DNA of 64,000 nucleotides from Schizochytrium sp. TIO01 (taxonomy: Eukaryota > Sar > Bigyra > Thraustochytrida > Thraustochytriidae). The translations under genes and the position numbers were made by a program. Each line of letters starts with the position of its first letter. The first letter of the stretch is position 1. Below are positions 1 to 9,553 of this stretch, in pieces. The stretch spans positions 62,001-126,000 of the forward strand of contig CM015707.1 in assembly GCA_004764695.1 (NCBI GenBank), given 5' to 3'. Below the pieces are notes generated by a model that worked only from the letters and a program-made list of their open reading frames with translations, searched no databases and was not told the origin of the DNA.

Positions 1-1247
1 GTAGGTTCTTCTGTCAGAATTGATGTTATACCACAGACAAGCTCTACGTCAGTACTCGTTACAGCTGAAGGAGTTACCTGCGTTCCTGAAGATGTACTTT
101 CAATAACAGGGACACCGTAATCTGTTCGACCTGAGCAATAAATTTTATTACCATCTGCATGGTAGCAAGTGTTATAAAAATTACCTGCGTAGTTAATTGT
201 AGTATTTCCTTGAATAGGCGCCTTGACGAGAGTACCAATAATTGTGAATATGTCGTTACCAACACCGAATCGTCCATTAGTATTAGGTCCCGTAATATAA
301 AGTGTTCCGTTCGTTTTTAGCAAGGCTAATGAATCTTGCGTGTCTAGAGAGATTTCTTTATTGTCGCTACTATAAAAGCTAGCAATTGAGTGAGTACTTT
401 TCGGAGTTGATGAACTTGCACCTGAAGCCAGACCATAAACATCATATCCGACACATGAAACCTGACCAGTACTGTATAAAAAACATGTATTCCGTATAGT
501 ACATGTGATCCCAGTAATTGAAGGTCCAGCGCCTGAAATTAAAGTTGGAGAATACCTGTTAGTAGTAGTTCCGTCACCGAGATGTCCATAGGTATTCTGA
601 CCCCAACAGTAAACATTTCCAGTTGAAGCTTCTCTTGCACATGCATGGTAACTCCCAACACTGACAATATCGGGTGGAGAAGATGCGAAAACTCCTGACA
701 CACTAGTGAACGTTTGATACTTTGAGTCAGCTGAGTTACCAGTTCCACACTGACCTACGTCATTTGCACCAGAACATACTAGATAAGGTGCTGAACTCCT
801 TTGAACAATAATGAAATTATATCCGGTAAAGACATCAACAACATCTGTAAGTCCCTCAACCTTTGTGAAAGATAATATAGTAGTTGAGTGATCTAATCCA
901 AGCTCACCATATGAATTACTCCCTACCACCCATAGTGAATTATCATATCCATCTAGAACTGCAACAGAATAAATTTCAGCTGACACTTTCACAGGTTTAA
1001 CAAAACCTCCTGTGACTTTAGTCATCGGGTAAGGGTCATTTGAAGAGCCTAGCCCAGTACCACTTATCCCGTAACCTTTGTCAGACCCCCAGAAAAACAG
1101 CTCGTTTTGATCATTAATATAGTGTCCTGAGTATCGTCCTATAGTAAGTCCATCAGACATTAATCCAGAGCATGTTTCTTGCGCACTAATAACCTGAAAT
1201 AATGGAAATAATAAGGCAAATGTGAATATTCGGTAGGAATACAACAT
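1..1247 (-). CDS. Secreted RCC1-repeat-like protein, partial (3' end outside window)
   Basis: Reading the minus strand from an ATG at 1247 gives about 415 uninterrupted codons with no stop before the left edge, so the gene is truncated by the window. The first 22 residues form a hydrophobic signal peptide ending near VISA/QE. The rest carries repeated motifs typical of RCC1 beta-propeller blades, such as FFWGSDKGYG, WVVGSNSYGELG, CSGANDVGQCG and YCWGQNTYGHLGDG, with many Ser/Thr/Asn residues. RCC1 propellers bind proteins or chromatin, but a signal peptide points to secretion or the virion surface. It has the same plan as the gene at 32295-34370, so the two are probably paralogues. The fold is well supported; the role is unknown. 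Confidence 0.8.
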   Translation of the reverse strand, partial: MLYSYRIFTFALLFPLFQVISAQETCSGLMSDGLTIGRYSGHYINDQNELFFWGSDKGYGISGTGLGSSNDPYPMTKVTGGFVKPVKVSAEIYSVAVLDGYDNSLWVVGSNSYGELGLDHSTTILSFTKVEGLTDVVDVFTGYNFIIVQRSSAPYLVCSGANDVGQCGTGNSADSKYQTFTSVSGVFASSPPDIVSVGSYHACAREASTGNVYCWGQNTYGHLGDGTTTNRYSPTLISGAGPSITGITCTIRNTCFLYSTGQVSCVGYDVYGLASGASSSTPKSTHSIASFYSSDNKEISLDTQDSLALLKTNGTLYITGPNTNGRFGVGNDIFTIIGTLVKAPIQGNTTINYAGNFYNTCYHADGNKIYCSGRTDYGVPVIESTSSGTQVTPSAVTSTDVELVCGITSILTEEP

Positions 1248-1311
1248 CGTTTTGGAACAAAAAGCTTCTCTTACACTCATTGTTATTTCGAATATATACT
1301 TTATTTTATAC

Positions 1312-4300
1312 TTACGAGAGTAAGTCATCTTCTTCCTTTATGCGTTTTGGCCTTCGAAACGACTCTTCAGTTTTCCACCCAGGTCTCTTTGGGTTTCGCT
1401 GTTGTTGCTTCTGTGATAGAATTGTTTCTAGCTCCATAATTGATGAAAAAGCTATGTCTTCAATTGAAAGGCGTTTGTACTCTACCAAGTTTTCTTTTCT
1501 TGTTTGTAGCTCGTCTTGAAGAGAATAGAACCGCTCTTGAGTAAGAGATCTTACAGGCATATCTAGTAACGTGTGTTGTGTTTCCGTGTCGCAGATAGTG
1601 ATGGGAGGTTTCTTCATATTTTCAATAATGATTTTGTTTGGCTGGTTTCTAATTTCCAGAGTCCCTTCAACAACGGCCTTGATAAAACGCATTTTTTCGG
1701 ATAGTTTATTGATCACCAGAGTGTTATGTTTTATGGTGCAGTCTTTTCCAAGTTGAAGAAACCTTAGTCTTAGATTCCACCAGAAGTCAAAAATCTCTTC
1801 TGGGGTTTTGAAATTACGAACGACCCCCTTTTCATCTAACAAGTTGAGGCAATTTTTCGTCATACTTTGTTTGAGTTGGAATGCGTCGAGTAACTCTTCT
1901 TCAGGTGCTGAGGGACTGACGTATCCAAACACTTTGAAGAGGGGTTCGTTTTCTGATTTGTGATGGACTTCAAATTTCTTGATTATCCCCTTCTCTTGAA
2001 GCTTAGTAAGAGTATTTTGTTTGTAGTCTTCGAATGAAACTCCAATTGGTAGTTCTGAAATTATAAGAGCTTCGCTGGAAGAGTCTCGGTTAATTTCGCC
2101 CTTAAAAACCCACCTTTTCCCGATGATGTCGTCGACTGTTTTATGATTCGTTCGATAAGTACCTCCGTACCAAGGAATGAGGGGTTTTAATACACTTTCG
2201 CTCTTCCCAAGCTTCGCCAGTATCATTTCAACAATGTCCAGTGGATTAAAGCATGGAACGAGTGCACGGAAACCAGTCGAAATTCCAATCGTTCCGTTTA
2301 TGAGAACCATTGGTAAAGATGGAACATAGAACTTTGGTTCAACCTGGGTGTTTTCCTCGTTTATGTAGGACAAAACCTCTTCTCTTGTCTCATCAAAGAT
2401 TAACCTTGTTAGAGAAGGTTGTAGTTTTGTAAAGATATAACGTGCAGCTGCTGCGTCAGAACCGTTGCCAATTCTAGATCCAAAATTTCCCTCCTCTGTT
2501 AAGAGTGGTAGATTATTCGCACCTGCAAAAGATTGCGCCATGTTTATAATAGCGCCTTGTAAGGACACTTCTCCATGGCCATAGTTCGTTTCTTTCGCAG
2601 TGTACGATGCCAGCTGGGCGACTTTCATAACGTTACTCTGATTCTGCTTAAAGTGTAACAACGACGCATGTAATACTTTTCTCTGGCAAACCTTGAGTCC
2701 GTCACCAGCGAACGCGATGGCTCTCTTGATGCTGTAAGATGAAAAGTCATACATTTCGGTTCTGAGGAACTTACTGATGTTCATAACCGGGTTATTGTAA
2801 TTAAGCCGTGATTCCTCCATCGGTTTAAGTAGCCACTCTTTTCGCCAGTTGGATTCTTTTGGGTTAAAAATAAAGTTGATGAGCCTCAATGTTTCTTGAT
2901 CACCTTTGAATGACTTCAGGTGTTGCTGTTCCATCTTTTTAAAGTAAGATATTGTATCTGCTCTAAGGGAGGTTCCTAAACCTTTCAGGTGATGTACGTT
3001 CCATTTTTTCATTCGTTTGGGTCCTTCTGAATCAACAAACTTATCATAGTCATGAATTGTGAAAAAGAATTTAGGATCACTTTTCGGGGCGGTTGCTTTT
3101 ATGATAGGAGTGACAAATCTGAAGAGGAAGTCTGAATTGACAAGGGAGGGCCAAAAGTGTGAAATAAAGACCAAGAGAAGACCAGTGATATGCATTCCGT
3201 CGACATCTGCGTCACAAAGAATACAGACTCTTCCGTAGCGGAGAGTTTGTCTTTCTTGTTCTGTATCATATTTCCGGTTAAAGTTGAGCCCGATGATTTC
3301 CATAAGACTTCCTATTTCTTTGTTGTCTGCGAGTTTCGAAGGTGTAGCTCCAATTACATTCAAGAGTTTGCCTCTGAGGGGAAAAACACCATACTTTTTC
3401 CTTCCAATGATAGACATTCCAGTTGTCACCATCGTTTTGGCACTATCACCCTCTACCAAAAAGAGAGTAGTGTCGAGGTTATTTTTTTTAGATCCTGCGT
3501 CATGTGCGTCATCTAATTTGGGGATATTGATCTGGGCGCGCTTTGTCGAAGCATTTAGCTTTTTTTGAGCTACATTGAGAGCCTTGGTCGAAAGCTCATT
3601 CTCTAATTTCTCAAGCAGACCCGTTTTCTTGATTAATCCTAGTACTCGCTTAGTATCAATTGGATACAGTCTGGGGTCGATAGAAGAAGAAAGCTCTACT
3701 TTGGTTTGGCTCGTGAAATTAGGATTTTTTACTCTGATGTTCACAAACACAAAAAGATTATTCGTGATTTGAGGAAGACTGAGTTTGACAGTCAATCCTT
3801 TCTTTTTGAGATGCTCAGAAATGACGCTTGCAATTTTAGAAGTGACGTATCGAGTATGAGTACTCTTTTCGGAGATAGTTCGTTGACAATTAACAAAAGA
3901 CTGGTGCTCAAAACTCTTGGAGGGACTCAATGTCAGCCCATACTCGAAGTGAGCTTCGGGTACACTATCGTAAAATGTTTTTTCGGATGTAAAGAGTTTC
4001 ATGTACGCTTTAAGACCTTTGCACTTGATCGCCTTTCCGTTAAAGTAAATTTTGATTGCATTGGGGTGAGCTACAGAAACCTGAAGAAGCCTGGTTTGAA
4101 TTACAGGCCCCAGATCATCTAAAATGTTTGTGATATTACAATCACTATCACTATCCCTACAGGCCTCAAAAAAGGACAAGTCTGGGACAAATGACACGCA
4201 TGTAGACCATAATGTTCCAGAGGTTCTTTTAAATGCGTTCACCTTAGGAGGTTCACGCTCTCGCATGTTATTCTTCCAGGTTTGTCTAAGTCTGAGGCCG

Positions 4301-4797
4301 CGCTCCTTATCGACACAGGTGATTGTAAATTCCTTCGATAAGATGTTGCACAACTTGACGCCAAGTCCATTCATACCTATAGTCCCTTCCCGGTCTTCAT
4401 TGAAATTAGAGCCACTCATGGGTACTCCAAAAACTGTTGTCGGAATGTACATTTCGGCATTACCATCTCCAAGGTCCTTCCGTATGACTGGAATTCCAGT
4501 TCCGTCATTAATGACTGTAATTCTGTTTGTCGCGTGATCTACTTGAACCTTGATCTGGCTTGTACACTCGTAACCATCTGTTCTCAAACTATTATCTACT
4601 GCATTGTCAATAACTTCTGAAATTATTTTGACTAATGCTTCATTGTATTTAACGTTCTTCTTGTACTCCATCTTACGCTCATGGTCATTCCAGACCCAAT
4701 CATCTAAGAGACACGTTCGCGTCGACCCAACATAGGTAGAGGGTCTTGTTAAAACATGATCAATATGAGATAAAACCCCAAACTTTTCTTCACTCAT
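1312..4797 (-). CDS. TOP2: DNA topoisomerase II (eukaryotic/viral type, single chain)
   Basis: A full-length 1161-residue type IIA topoisomerase, which passes one DNA duplex through another using ATP. The N-terminal GHKL ATPase shows NDGTGIPV and GMNGLGVKLCN. A TOPRIM domain follows, with EGDSAK near residue 445, PLRGKLLNV, and the metal-binding CDADVDGMH. The cleavage domain carries the catalytic tyrosine in AAAARYIFTKL near residue 782. The C-terminus is short and basic (KRPGWKTEE... RPKRIKEED), a possible nuclear signal, and lacks the long regulatory tail of cellular enzymes, as in other viral topoisomerases II. It is divergent from the trypsin gene at 4958; the roughly 160-base gap should hold both promoters. 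Function is secure. Its likely job is relieving torsion and decatenating genomes during replication and packaging. Confidence 0.97.
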   Translation of the reverse strand: MSEEKFGVLSHIDHVLTRPSTYVGSTRTCLLDDWVWNDHERKMEYKKNVKYNEALVKIISEVIDNAVDNSLRTDGYECTSQIKVQVDHATNRITVINDGTGIPVIRKDLGDGNAEMYIPTTVFGVPMSGSNFNEDREGTIGMNGLGVKLCNILSKEFTITCVDKERGLRLRQTWKNNMREREPPKVNAFKRTSGTLWSTCVSFVPDLSFFEACRDSDSDCNITNILDDLGPVIQTRLLQVSVAHPNAIKIYFNGKAIKCKGLKAYMKLFTSEKTFYDSVPEAHFEYGLTLSPSKSFEHQSFVNCQRTISEKSTHTRYVTSKIASVISEHLKKKGLTVKLSLPQITNNLFVFVNIRVKNPNFTSQTKVELSSSIDPRLYPIDTKRVLGLIKKTGLLEKLENELSTKALNVAQKKLNASTKRAQINIPKLDDAHDAGSKKNNLDTTLFLVEGDSAKTMVTTGMSIIGRKKYGVFPLRGKLLNVIGATPSKLADNKEIGSLMEIIGLNFNRKYDTEQERQTLRYGRVCILCDADVDGMHITGLLLVFISHFWPSLVNSDFLFRFVTPIIKATAPKSDPKFFFTIHDYDKFVDSEGPKRMKKWNVHHLKGLGTSLRADTISYFKKMEQQHLKSFKGDQETLRLINFIFNPKESNWRKEWLLKPMEESRLNYNNPVMNISKFLRTEMYDFSSYSIKRAIAFAGDGLKVCQRKVLHASLLHFKQNQSNVMKVAQLASYTAKETNYGHGEVSLQGAIINMAQSFAGANNLPLLTEEGNFGSRIGNGSDAAAARYIFTKLQPSLTRLIFDETREEVLSYINEENTQVEPKFYVPSLPMVLINGTIGISTGFRALVPCFNPLDIVEMILAKLGKSESVLKPLIPWYGGTYRTNHKTVDDIIGKRWVFKGEINRDSSSEALIISELPIGVSFEDYKQNTLTKLQEKGIIKKFEVHHKSENEPLFKVFGYVSPSAPEEELLDAFQLKQSMTKNCLNLLDEKGVVRNFKTPEEIFDFWWNLRLRFLQLGKDCTIKHNTLVINKLSEKMRFIKAVVEGTLEIRNQPNKIIIENMKKPPITICDTETQHTLLDMPVRSLTQERFYSLQDELQTRKENLVEYKRLSIEDIAFSSIMELETILSQKQQQRNPKRPGWKTEESFRRPKRIKEEDDLLS

Positions 4798-4957
4798 GAT
4801 GATTCCCCTTTCTTGCTGACTTTCCTTTTTATCCTTCTAAGTCTTCCTGTTCTGGGTTCATGAACGTATCTGACATCCCGAAGTCCAAAATGCTGTCACC
4901 TTTATTTGGCTCTTTTGTTCCTGTCAATTAAAAAGGGAAAACGTAAATTGTTTTACA

Positions 4958-5755
4958 ATGCTTAATAAACCATTTCTTTTAATTTTAGTCCTTATTAGTT
5001 CTTTCATAATATGTATTAATGGGAATAATCAGACATTAAAAATTATAGGAGGAGTTGAGAGTTCGGGTAATAAACTTAGATTTGTAGTTTCTCTGCAGAG
5101 AAGCTCGAAGAATCCTAAGTTTAAGCACTTTTGTGGAGGGGCTCTTATCGACCCAGAATGGGTCCTCACTGCTGCGCATTGCGTTAGCAAGTACTACACT
5201 GAACGTATCAGAATTGGCTCTTATGATAACCGGAAAGGGGGGAAGATTCGTAAGCCACGAAAAATTATTATACATCCGGATTTTAACTTAAAGACCCTTG
5301 AAAATGATATCGCTTTAATTAAGTTAAATAGAAAGGTAAAAAAATTTAAAGTCGCTAATGTTATAAATTATAGTGTTCCTCCTAATACTAATATACTGAG
5401 TATAGGATGGGGATATACAAAGCCTGGAGCACAGTACATTCAGCAACATTTAAGGGAAGTTAATTTACACACCTTGTCCAATAAAGAATGTTCTTCGACA
5501 TTTCGAGACTCTTTTGATAATCAGACTATGATGTGTACATTTGGTGAGTATGACCATGAAACAGGGATGCGCGGGGACGCATGTTCAGGTGACTCAGGCT
5601 CACCAAATTTATTGTTCAATGAGGCTACTGGTGAGGTGGGGCCAATAGTTGGCTTAACATCATGGGGTCGGAGTTGTGGAACTAAGCAATATCCTGGTGT
5701 AATAGTGCGCACGTCCAATTTTGTCTCCTTTATAGAAACAACGATGATGACATGA
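4958..5755 (+). CDS. Secreted trypsin-like serine protease (S1)
   Basis: A 265-residue chymotrypsin-fold protease. Residues 1-22 are a clear signal peptide. A short propeptide ends at Lys28 before IIGG (29-32), the classical activation site, so a trypsin-like enzyme could activate it. The triad is complete: His74 in TAAHC, Asp117 in ENDIALIKL, Ser213 in GDACSGDSGSP. Asp207 occupies the position that gives cleavage after Arg/Lys. No membrane anchor is seen, so the product is expected to be secreted or trapped in the virion or envelope lumen. AATAAA-like sequence follows the stop at 5766. Virus-encoded trypsins are uncommon and suggest capture from a eukaryote. The natural substrate cannot be read from sequence. 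Confidence 0.93.
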   Translation: MLNKPFLLILVLISSFIICINGNNQTLKIIGGVESSGNKLRFVVSLQRSSKNPKFKHFCGGALIDPEWVLTAAHCVSKYYTERIRIGSYDNRKGGKIRKPRKIIIHPDFNLKTLENDIALIKLNRKVKKFKVANVINYSVPPNTNILSIGWGYTKPGAQYIQQHLREVNLHTLSNKECSSTFRDSFDNQTMMCTFGEYDHETGMRGDACSGDSGSPNLLFNEATGEVGPIVGLTSWGRSCGTKQYPGVIVRTSNFVSFIETTMMT

Positions 5756-5810
5756 TTCTTCGCCGAATAAAAAATAAAGATAGAGTTATTTAATCTCAAA
5801 AAAAGGTGAT

Positions 5811-6260
5811 ATGAAACGAGGATTTTCCTTTTTCTTGACAGATACCGAAGATCTTATGGAGGTAGAAGATCCAGTCGACGCCATCGATTCGTGGACCGAT
5901 GAGATCAAAGATAGTTTAATTCGCAATAACGAGATCCCTGATATGTTTTCTGTTTACTTTGGTTCAAAAGAGACATCGAGACAGTTTGTTGAATCAGTTG
6001 ACTGGGAAAAAATACTTTCTATCTCTTTAGATTACGCCTGTCAAATGAAGATCTCTTACCCACCTGAAATAGATCCACTGTTTTTAGAAGACATCTCGGA
6101 ATTTTTATCAAAAATTTTTAGAAGTGTCCTTCCGTCAGAAAAAGTTTTCACTCCTCAGAATAGAGGTAGAATTATACAGAATACAAATTTTAATTCCCTT
6201 TGTTCATGTTTAAAAGAGAGCGCGAAAGAGTCACTAGAAGTAATGACTATCGAGCCTTAG
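5811..6260 (+). CDS. Unknown protein, possible 5' part of a frame-broken gene
   Basis: A 149-residue acidic, mostly helical reading frame starting at ATG 5811 after an A-rich run. I recognise no domain. Its 3' end overlaps an open frame at 6200-6496, which in turn overlaps the ankyrin-like frame at 6460-7005, each shifted by -1 relative to the one before. The three could be separate overlapping genes or one gene broken twice. The only ankyrin-like part is at the far 3' end, so by neighbourhood this may be the N-terminal region of an ankyrin protein. Function unknown. Confidence 0.5.
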   Translation: MKRGFSFFLTDTEDLMEVEDPVDAIDSWTDEIKDSLIRNNEIPDMFSVYFGSKETSRQFVESVDWEKILSISLDYACQMKISYPPEIDPLFLEDISEFLSKIFRSVLPSEKVFTPQNRGRIIQNTNFNSLCSCLKESAKESLEVMTIEP

Positions 6261-6496
6261 CGAGTCGAAAGGTGTTAGTAGTAAAATATACTGTAGATGA
6301 ATACTATCAAAACACTATTACTTTTGTGTCCCGTGCTGTCCTTAATAGTTATACTAACAAACATAACAAATACACACTTTGTTTTTACTTTCCACGTATT
6401 GTTCTAGAAGCTTTCTGGCAGACAAATGAAGAAGTCGGAGCAAGTAAAACCCTATTACAATGGGCTCTGTCGCCGAGAGCATCCACCAGCGGGTGA
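6200..6496 (+). pseudogene. Open frame bridging two neighbouring frames, possible middle of a broken gene
   Basis: About 98 codons are open here. From roughly 6260 to 6460 neither neighbouring frame is annotated as open, yet this frame reads plausible protein (for example KVLVVKYTVDEYYQ and LCFYFPRIVLEAFWQ). It overlaps the upstream frame by 61 bases and the downstream one by 37. This is the pattern expected if one gene had two -1 frame changes, by mutation or assembly error, rather than three independent genes. No homology is recognised. Confidence 0.35.
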
Positions 6497-7005
6497 ACGC
6501 TTTAACGAACTATGGTTATCTGACATTGGCAAGCAAGGGTGACCCAACACCATGCTTCGTCAAAGGTCACGAAAACGTAATTAGTTTTCTCGTTCATCTC
6601 GTAGAGATATACGAAGCAGGTAGCCGTGAGCTGATTGATGCTATGAGTACCTTTCTATGGATTTCACCGACCTTTAAAGCTTATACTTCTGTGAAAGTTG
6701 CTCAGTTTTCGATCTCACATGGTGCTGAATTAAACTGGTCATCAAGAAGTATTGGGCATCAAAAAATCCACCCACCTCTCATTCAAGCAATATTATTTGA
6801 GAACAAAGACATAGTTCAACTCCTAATCAACTCAAATGTCGATCTAAGTATGGTAGTAGATGTGCCTCTTTTCAAGGGTGATCATATGTCTATCCGGAAA
6901 AAGAAATTATTACCCATAGAATACGCTCGAGAATTTAGAATCGTCAACGAGGAAATACTTCAATTACTGGAAGATGGTCTCAAACAAAAAACTACATTAT
7001 TCTAA
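6460..7005 (+). CDS. Ankyrin-repeat-like protein
   Basis: A 181-residue frame whose second half has ankyrin-like helical hairpins: HPPLIQAILFENKDIVQLLINSNVDL is followed by LLPIEYAREFRIVNEEILQLLEDG. Ankyrin repeats mediate protein-protein contacts and are commonly expanded in large DNA viruses, often as adaptors to host ubiquitin ligases. No C-terminal F-box or BC-box is obvious here. The ATG at 6460 lies inside the preceding overlapping frame, so this may be the 3' piece of a longer broken gene. AATAAA occurs just after the stop (TCTAATAAATAAAG). Confidence 0.55.
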   Translation: MGSVAESIHQRVNALTNYGYLTLASKGDPTPCFVKGHENVISFLVHLVEIYEAGSRELIDAMSTFLWISPTFKAYTSVKVAQFSISHGAELNWSSRSIGHQKIHPPLIQAILFENKDIVQLLINSNVDLSMVVDVPLFKGDHMSIRKKKLLPIEYAREFRIVNEEILQLLEDGLKQKTTLF

Positions 7006-7082
7006 TAAATAAAGATTTGGTAGATTTTTAAAAAATAAAAAATAAAAAAAAGGAGAAATTAATAATAATAATAATAATAAAG

Positions 7083-7706
7083 TTAAAATTTTATAGTTAA
7101 AGAAGATGGTCTATTGATTATTTCAGAACCAGTTCCCAGAAAACCACGGGGTTGATGAAGTGCGTTGGTCACAGCAACGATAGTAAGTGATCCTATTCTG
7201 ATTGAACCGAGAATTACTGAAGTTATCAGCAAATACGAGCCTGAGCATTCACCATAGTCACCAACTGGCCCCGGTGCATTCAACGATAATACATAACAAG
7301 TGATAAAGAATCCACTCACGATCATTTGTGAACACAGTGAAAATAAAATAGAATTTTTGGAATCTATCCCAGAGACCGATGAAAAATCAAAAGTAACATA
7401 GCAAGAAATCATAGTGCACATAATTAAGTTGACCTGGATGAGATGATAAATCAACTTCCAATTCCGACTATCGCTCATATCAATGCCACATGGTCTCGAA
7501 GAAAATGGTGCAAGGACAGTTCCCTCACTTAATGAGCAATCGTTCAGAAAACCATCTTCCTTCATAATATACCACGGCGCTACCAAAATAGTTAAACTGC
7601 ATATTAAGTTCCAAATAGAAAACAAAAGATTCACCCACCTCGTCATGTGAAAAATGAAATCAGTATTTATCCATATCGCAAAAACTTTCCAACATTCATC
7701 TATCAT
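7083..7706 (-). CDS. Four-helix membrane protein, unknown
   Basis: A 207-residue protein with four clear hydrophobic segments, near residues 24-46, 87-110, 123-143 and 156-180, and a Cys-containing loop between the first and second (NDCSLSEG... RPCGID). The spacing resembles tetraspan membrane proteins, but I do not recognise a family. The N-terminal motif HMTRW recurs on the minus strand near 9495 at the head of a shorter hydrophobic frame, suggesting a partial duplication. It lies tail-to-tail with the ankyrin gene across an AT-rich, (AAT)n-containing gap. Probably an envelope or host-membrane protein. Confidence 0.6.
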   Translation of the reverse strand: MIDECWKVFAIWINTDFIFHMTRWVNLLFSIWNLICSLTILVAPWYIMKEDGFLNDCSLSEGTVLAPFSSRPCGIDMSDSRNWKLIYHLIQVNLIMCTMISCYVTFDFSSVSGIDSKNSILFSLCSQMIVSGFFITCYVLSLNAPGPVGDYGECSGSYLLITSVILGSIRIGSLTIVAVTNALHQPRGFLGTGSEIINRPSSLTIKF

Positions 7707-7805
7707 TTATTGCTTTTAATCAGTTATTTTCTTTCTTTATCTTAGCTCCTAATTTAAAGTTTCGTTTTATGATATGTTAATTTAGTCTTGAATAGTAACT
7801 ATTAG

Positions 7806-7890
7806 TATTAATTCTATTACTACTACTATCACTACTACTACTAATACTATCACTACTACTATCACTACTAATAAATATTACTAGTATTAT
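7806..7890. repeat. ACT/ATC trinucleotide microsatellite
   Basis: Irregular tandem trinucleotides (ACT ACT ATC ACT ACT) fill the short gap between two minus-strand genes. No coding role is seen. Confidence 0.8.
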
Positions 7891-7897
7891 TAATAAC

Positions 7898-8299
7898 TTA
7901 TTTTTTAATATCATCAATGTTCCATACATATGAGTTCTCACCTCCTTGTTTGATTGTTAGTAAGAAACGATAGTCTGGAAACTTCCCTTCCTTGACAAAA
8001 CCCATCAAGTAATTGAAAAGGTAAGTTTCCTCGTGATACAATCGTCGCATGATCAAAACTACTTTATCTCCTTCCAAATGTTCTCCGCGTGCTACATATC
8101 CAATTCGTCTGATTAAGTCAAAAAACCTAAGCGCGTGGATTAATTGTTCAGGCGTTGCATTTGTTGACCAAAGAAATTCACATAGACTTGATTTTTGGTA
8201 ATAAGTCTCAAACATCTTAGGCAGTAATTCAAAGAGTTTTCCATCCATAAATGTAGATGAACAAGAACTAATAGTTTCTTCGACTTCATTCGATAACAT
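7898..8299 (-). CDS. Unknown 133-residue protein
   Basis: A compact, apparently all-helical protein beginning MLSNEVEETISSC. There is no signal peptide, membrane segment or metal motif. The pattern of regularly spaced hydrophobics (KLFELLPKMFETYY, ALRFFDLIRRIGY, YLFNYLMGFV) resembles small helical-bundle adaptor domains, but I cannot name one. It is divergent from the ankyrin gene at 8539, with a 240-base AT-rich promoter gap that holds only low-complexity frames. Confidence 0.55.
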   Translation of the reverse strand: MLSNEVEETISSCSSTFMDGKLFELLPKMFETYYQKSSLCEFLWSTNATPEQLIHALRFFDLIRRIGYVARGEHLEGDKVVLIMRRLYHEETYLFNYLMGFVKEGKFPDYRFLLTIKQGGENSYVWNIDDIKK

Positions 8300-8538
8300 A
8301 TTTCTTAATTCGACTTACGAATGAAAAACGAACGTTTTTGTTAAGTTTAAATTAAAACTAAACCAATTTGTTCTCTTTCTTTGTTTCTTCTTTAGAGAAA
8401 CGTGGTTCCAAAAAAGAAGAATGCTTTCCAAAGCTTTTCTTTTCTTTAATTTTAATTTTAAAAAAAATATACATGAATTATATATTAGATTAAAGAAAGA
8501 ATAAATAGATAGTAATCGTTTCTCTTTTCCTAATAACA

Positions 8539-9282
8539 ATGAGCTTTATACCACCTGCTCATATTGCATTAGTAAATGCCTGTATCAATGACAATTATGC
8601 GCTCGTCGACCAAATGGTTAGAGATACTGGTGTAGATAGAATCGACATAAATAGTTCTGCATATGTTATGGCGATAAGAATTGCCATGCAAAAACCAAGA
8701 AAAAATATTTTTAACCTATTAATGAGTTGCGCATACGTCAACCAAGACTACTCGTTTGATAAAAAAACTTTACAGGTGGCGGCACATTGCTCTATCGAAG
8801 TCTTCAGAGATATTGCTGGTCATAATGGTGATATGCTTAATTTAAAAGTGGAACCTGAAAATCATCCACTCTCCATTGCATGCAGAATCGGAAATGATGA
8901 AGTTGCTAATCTCATTATAAGATGGATCAGATCAAAGCCTTTAGATCTTCAAAAATCAAAGTATTTTGAAGAATTAAAGTATCATGCAATCACCATGTCG
9001 GCACGAGCTGGTAATATAACCCTCTTAACAAGTTTGGTCACACACACTGATCACGCATTTCATGCAATCAAGACTTTGATTAATAATTTCCAGTTGGATT
9101 CATTACTCCAAATCGATAAGATCAATGAAGTTGACTTGTCGATGAACAACTTTCAACTCCTTCACGATGTGTCATCCTATCCTAATATAGTAATAGAATT
9201 TCTTAAACACCCTTCGCTTAAAAATAAACAGATTAGTTCTGCTTATATCGATATAGCGTTAAGAGTGGCTAAAATGCAGTAG
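8539..9282 (+). CDS. Divergent ankyrin-repeat protein
   Basis: A 247-residue protein with degenerate ankyrin repeats: AHIALVNACINDNYALVDQM at the N-terminus, then HPLSIACRIGNDEVANLIIRW and ITMSARAGNITLLTSLVTH. The consensus TPLHxAA is weakened, as in many fast-evolving viral ankyrins. No enzymatic domain or degron-recruiting box is visible. It sits in a block with other ankyrin-like genes (6460, 10672), which suggests a locally expanded family interacting with host proteins. The partners cannot be inferred. Confidence 0.65.
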   Translation: MSFIPPAHIALVNACINDNYALVDQMVRDTGVDRIDINSSAYVMAIRIAMQKPRKNIFNLLMSCAYVNQDYSFDKKTLQVAAHCSIEVFRDIAGHNGDMLNLKVEPENHPLSIACRIGNDEVANLIIRWIRSKPLDLQKSKYFEELKYHAITMSARAGNITLLTSLVTHTDHAFHAIKTLINNFQLDSLLQIDKINEVDLSMNNFQLLHDVSSYPNIVIEFLKHPSLKNKQISSAYIDIALRVAKMQ

Positions 9283-9339
9283 ACTTATGAAAAAAAATTA
9301 AAAAAAAATAGGTATTTATTATTATTATTATTAATATTA

Positions 9340-9495
9340 CTATCTTAAAATAAATGTTTTTAGGGGGGAGGTACAAGAAAGAGGATCTTTGAACATCCGT
9401 ATACCTACTCCCAATGGTTGTATGAAGTTTGCTCCCCTTATAAGGATAATTCTATCTAAGATAAACAGTATAAAACTAAGTATCCACCTAGTCAT
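9340..9495 (-). pseudogene. Possible truncated copy of the four-helix membrane protein gene
   Basis: Reading the minus strand from the ATG at 9495 gives MTRW, then a hydrophobic stretch (LSFILFILDRIILIRGAN) and a stop at 9340. The start resembles HMTRW plus first membrane helix of the gene at 7083-7706, and the surrounding bases are alike (CCACCTAGTCAT versus CCACCTCGTCAT). Only the first helix survives. It could be a relic or a small membrane peptide gene; the resemblance is short, so confidence is low. Confidence 0.3.
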
Positions 9496-9553
9496 ATGAT
9501 CAAACAAAAGAGGGAAAGGGGATCTTTGAACTAACGATGAGAGCAAACCTGGA

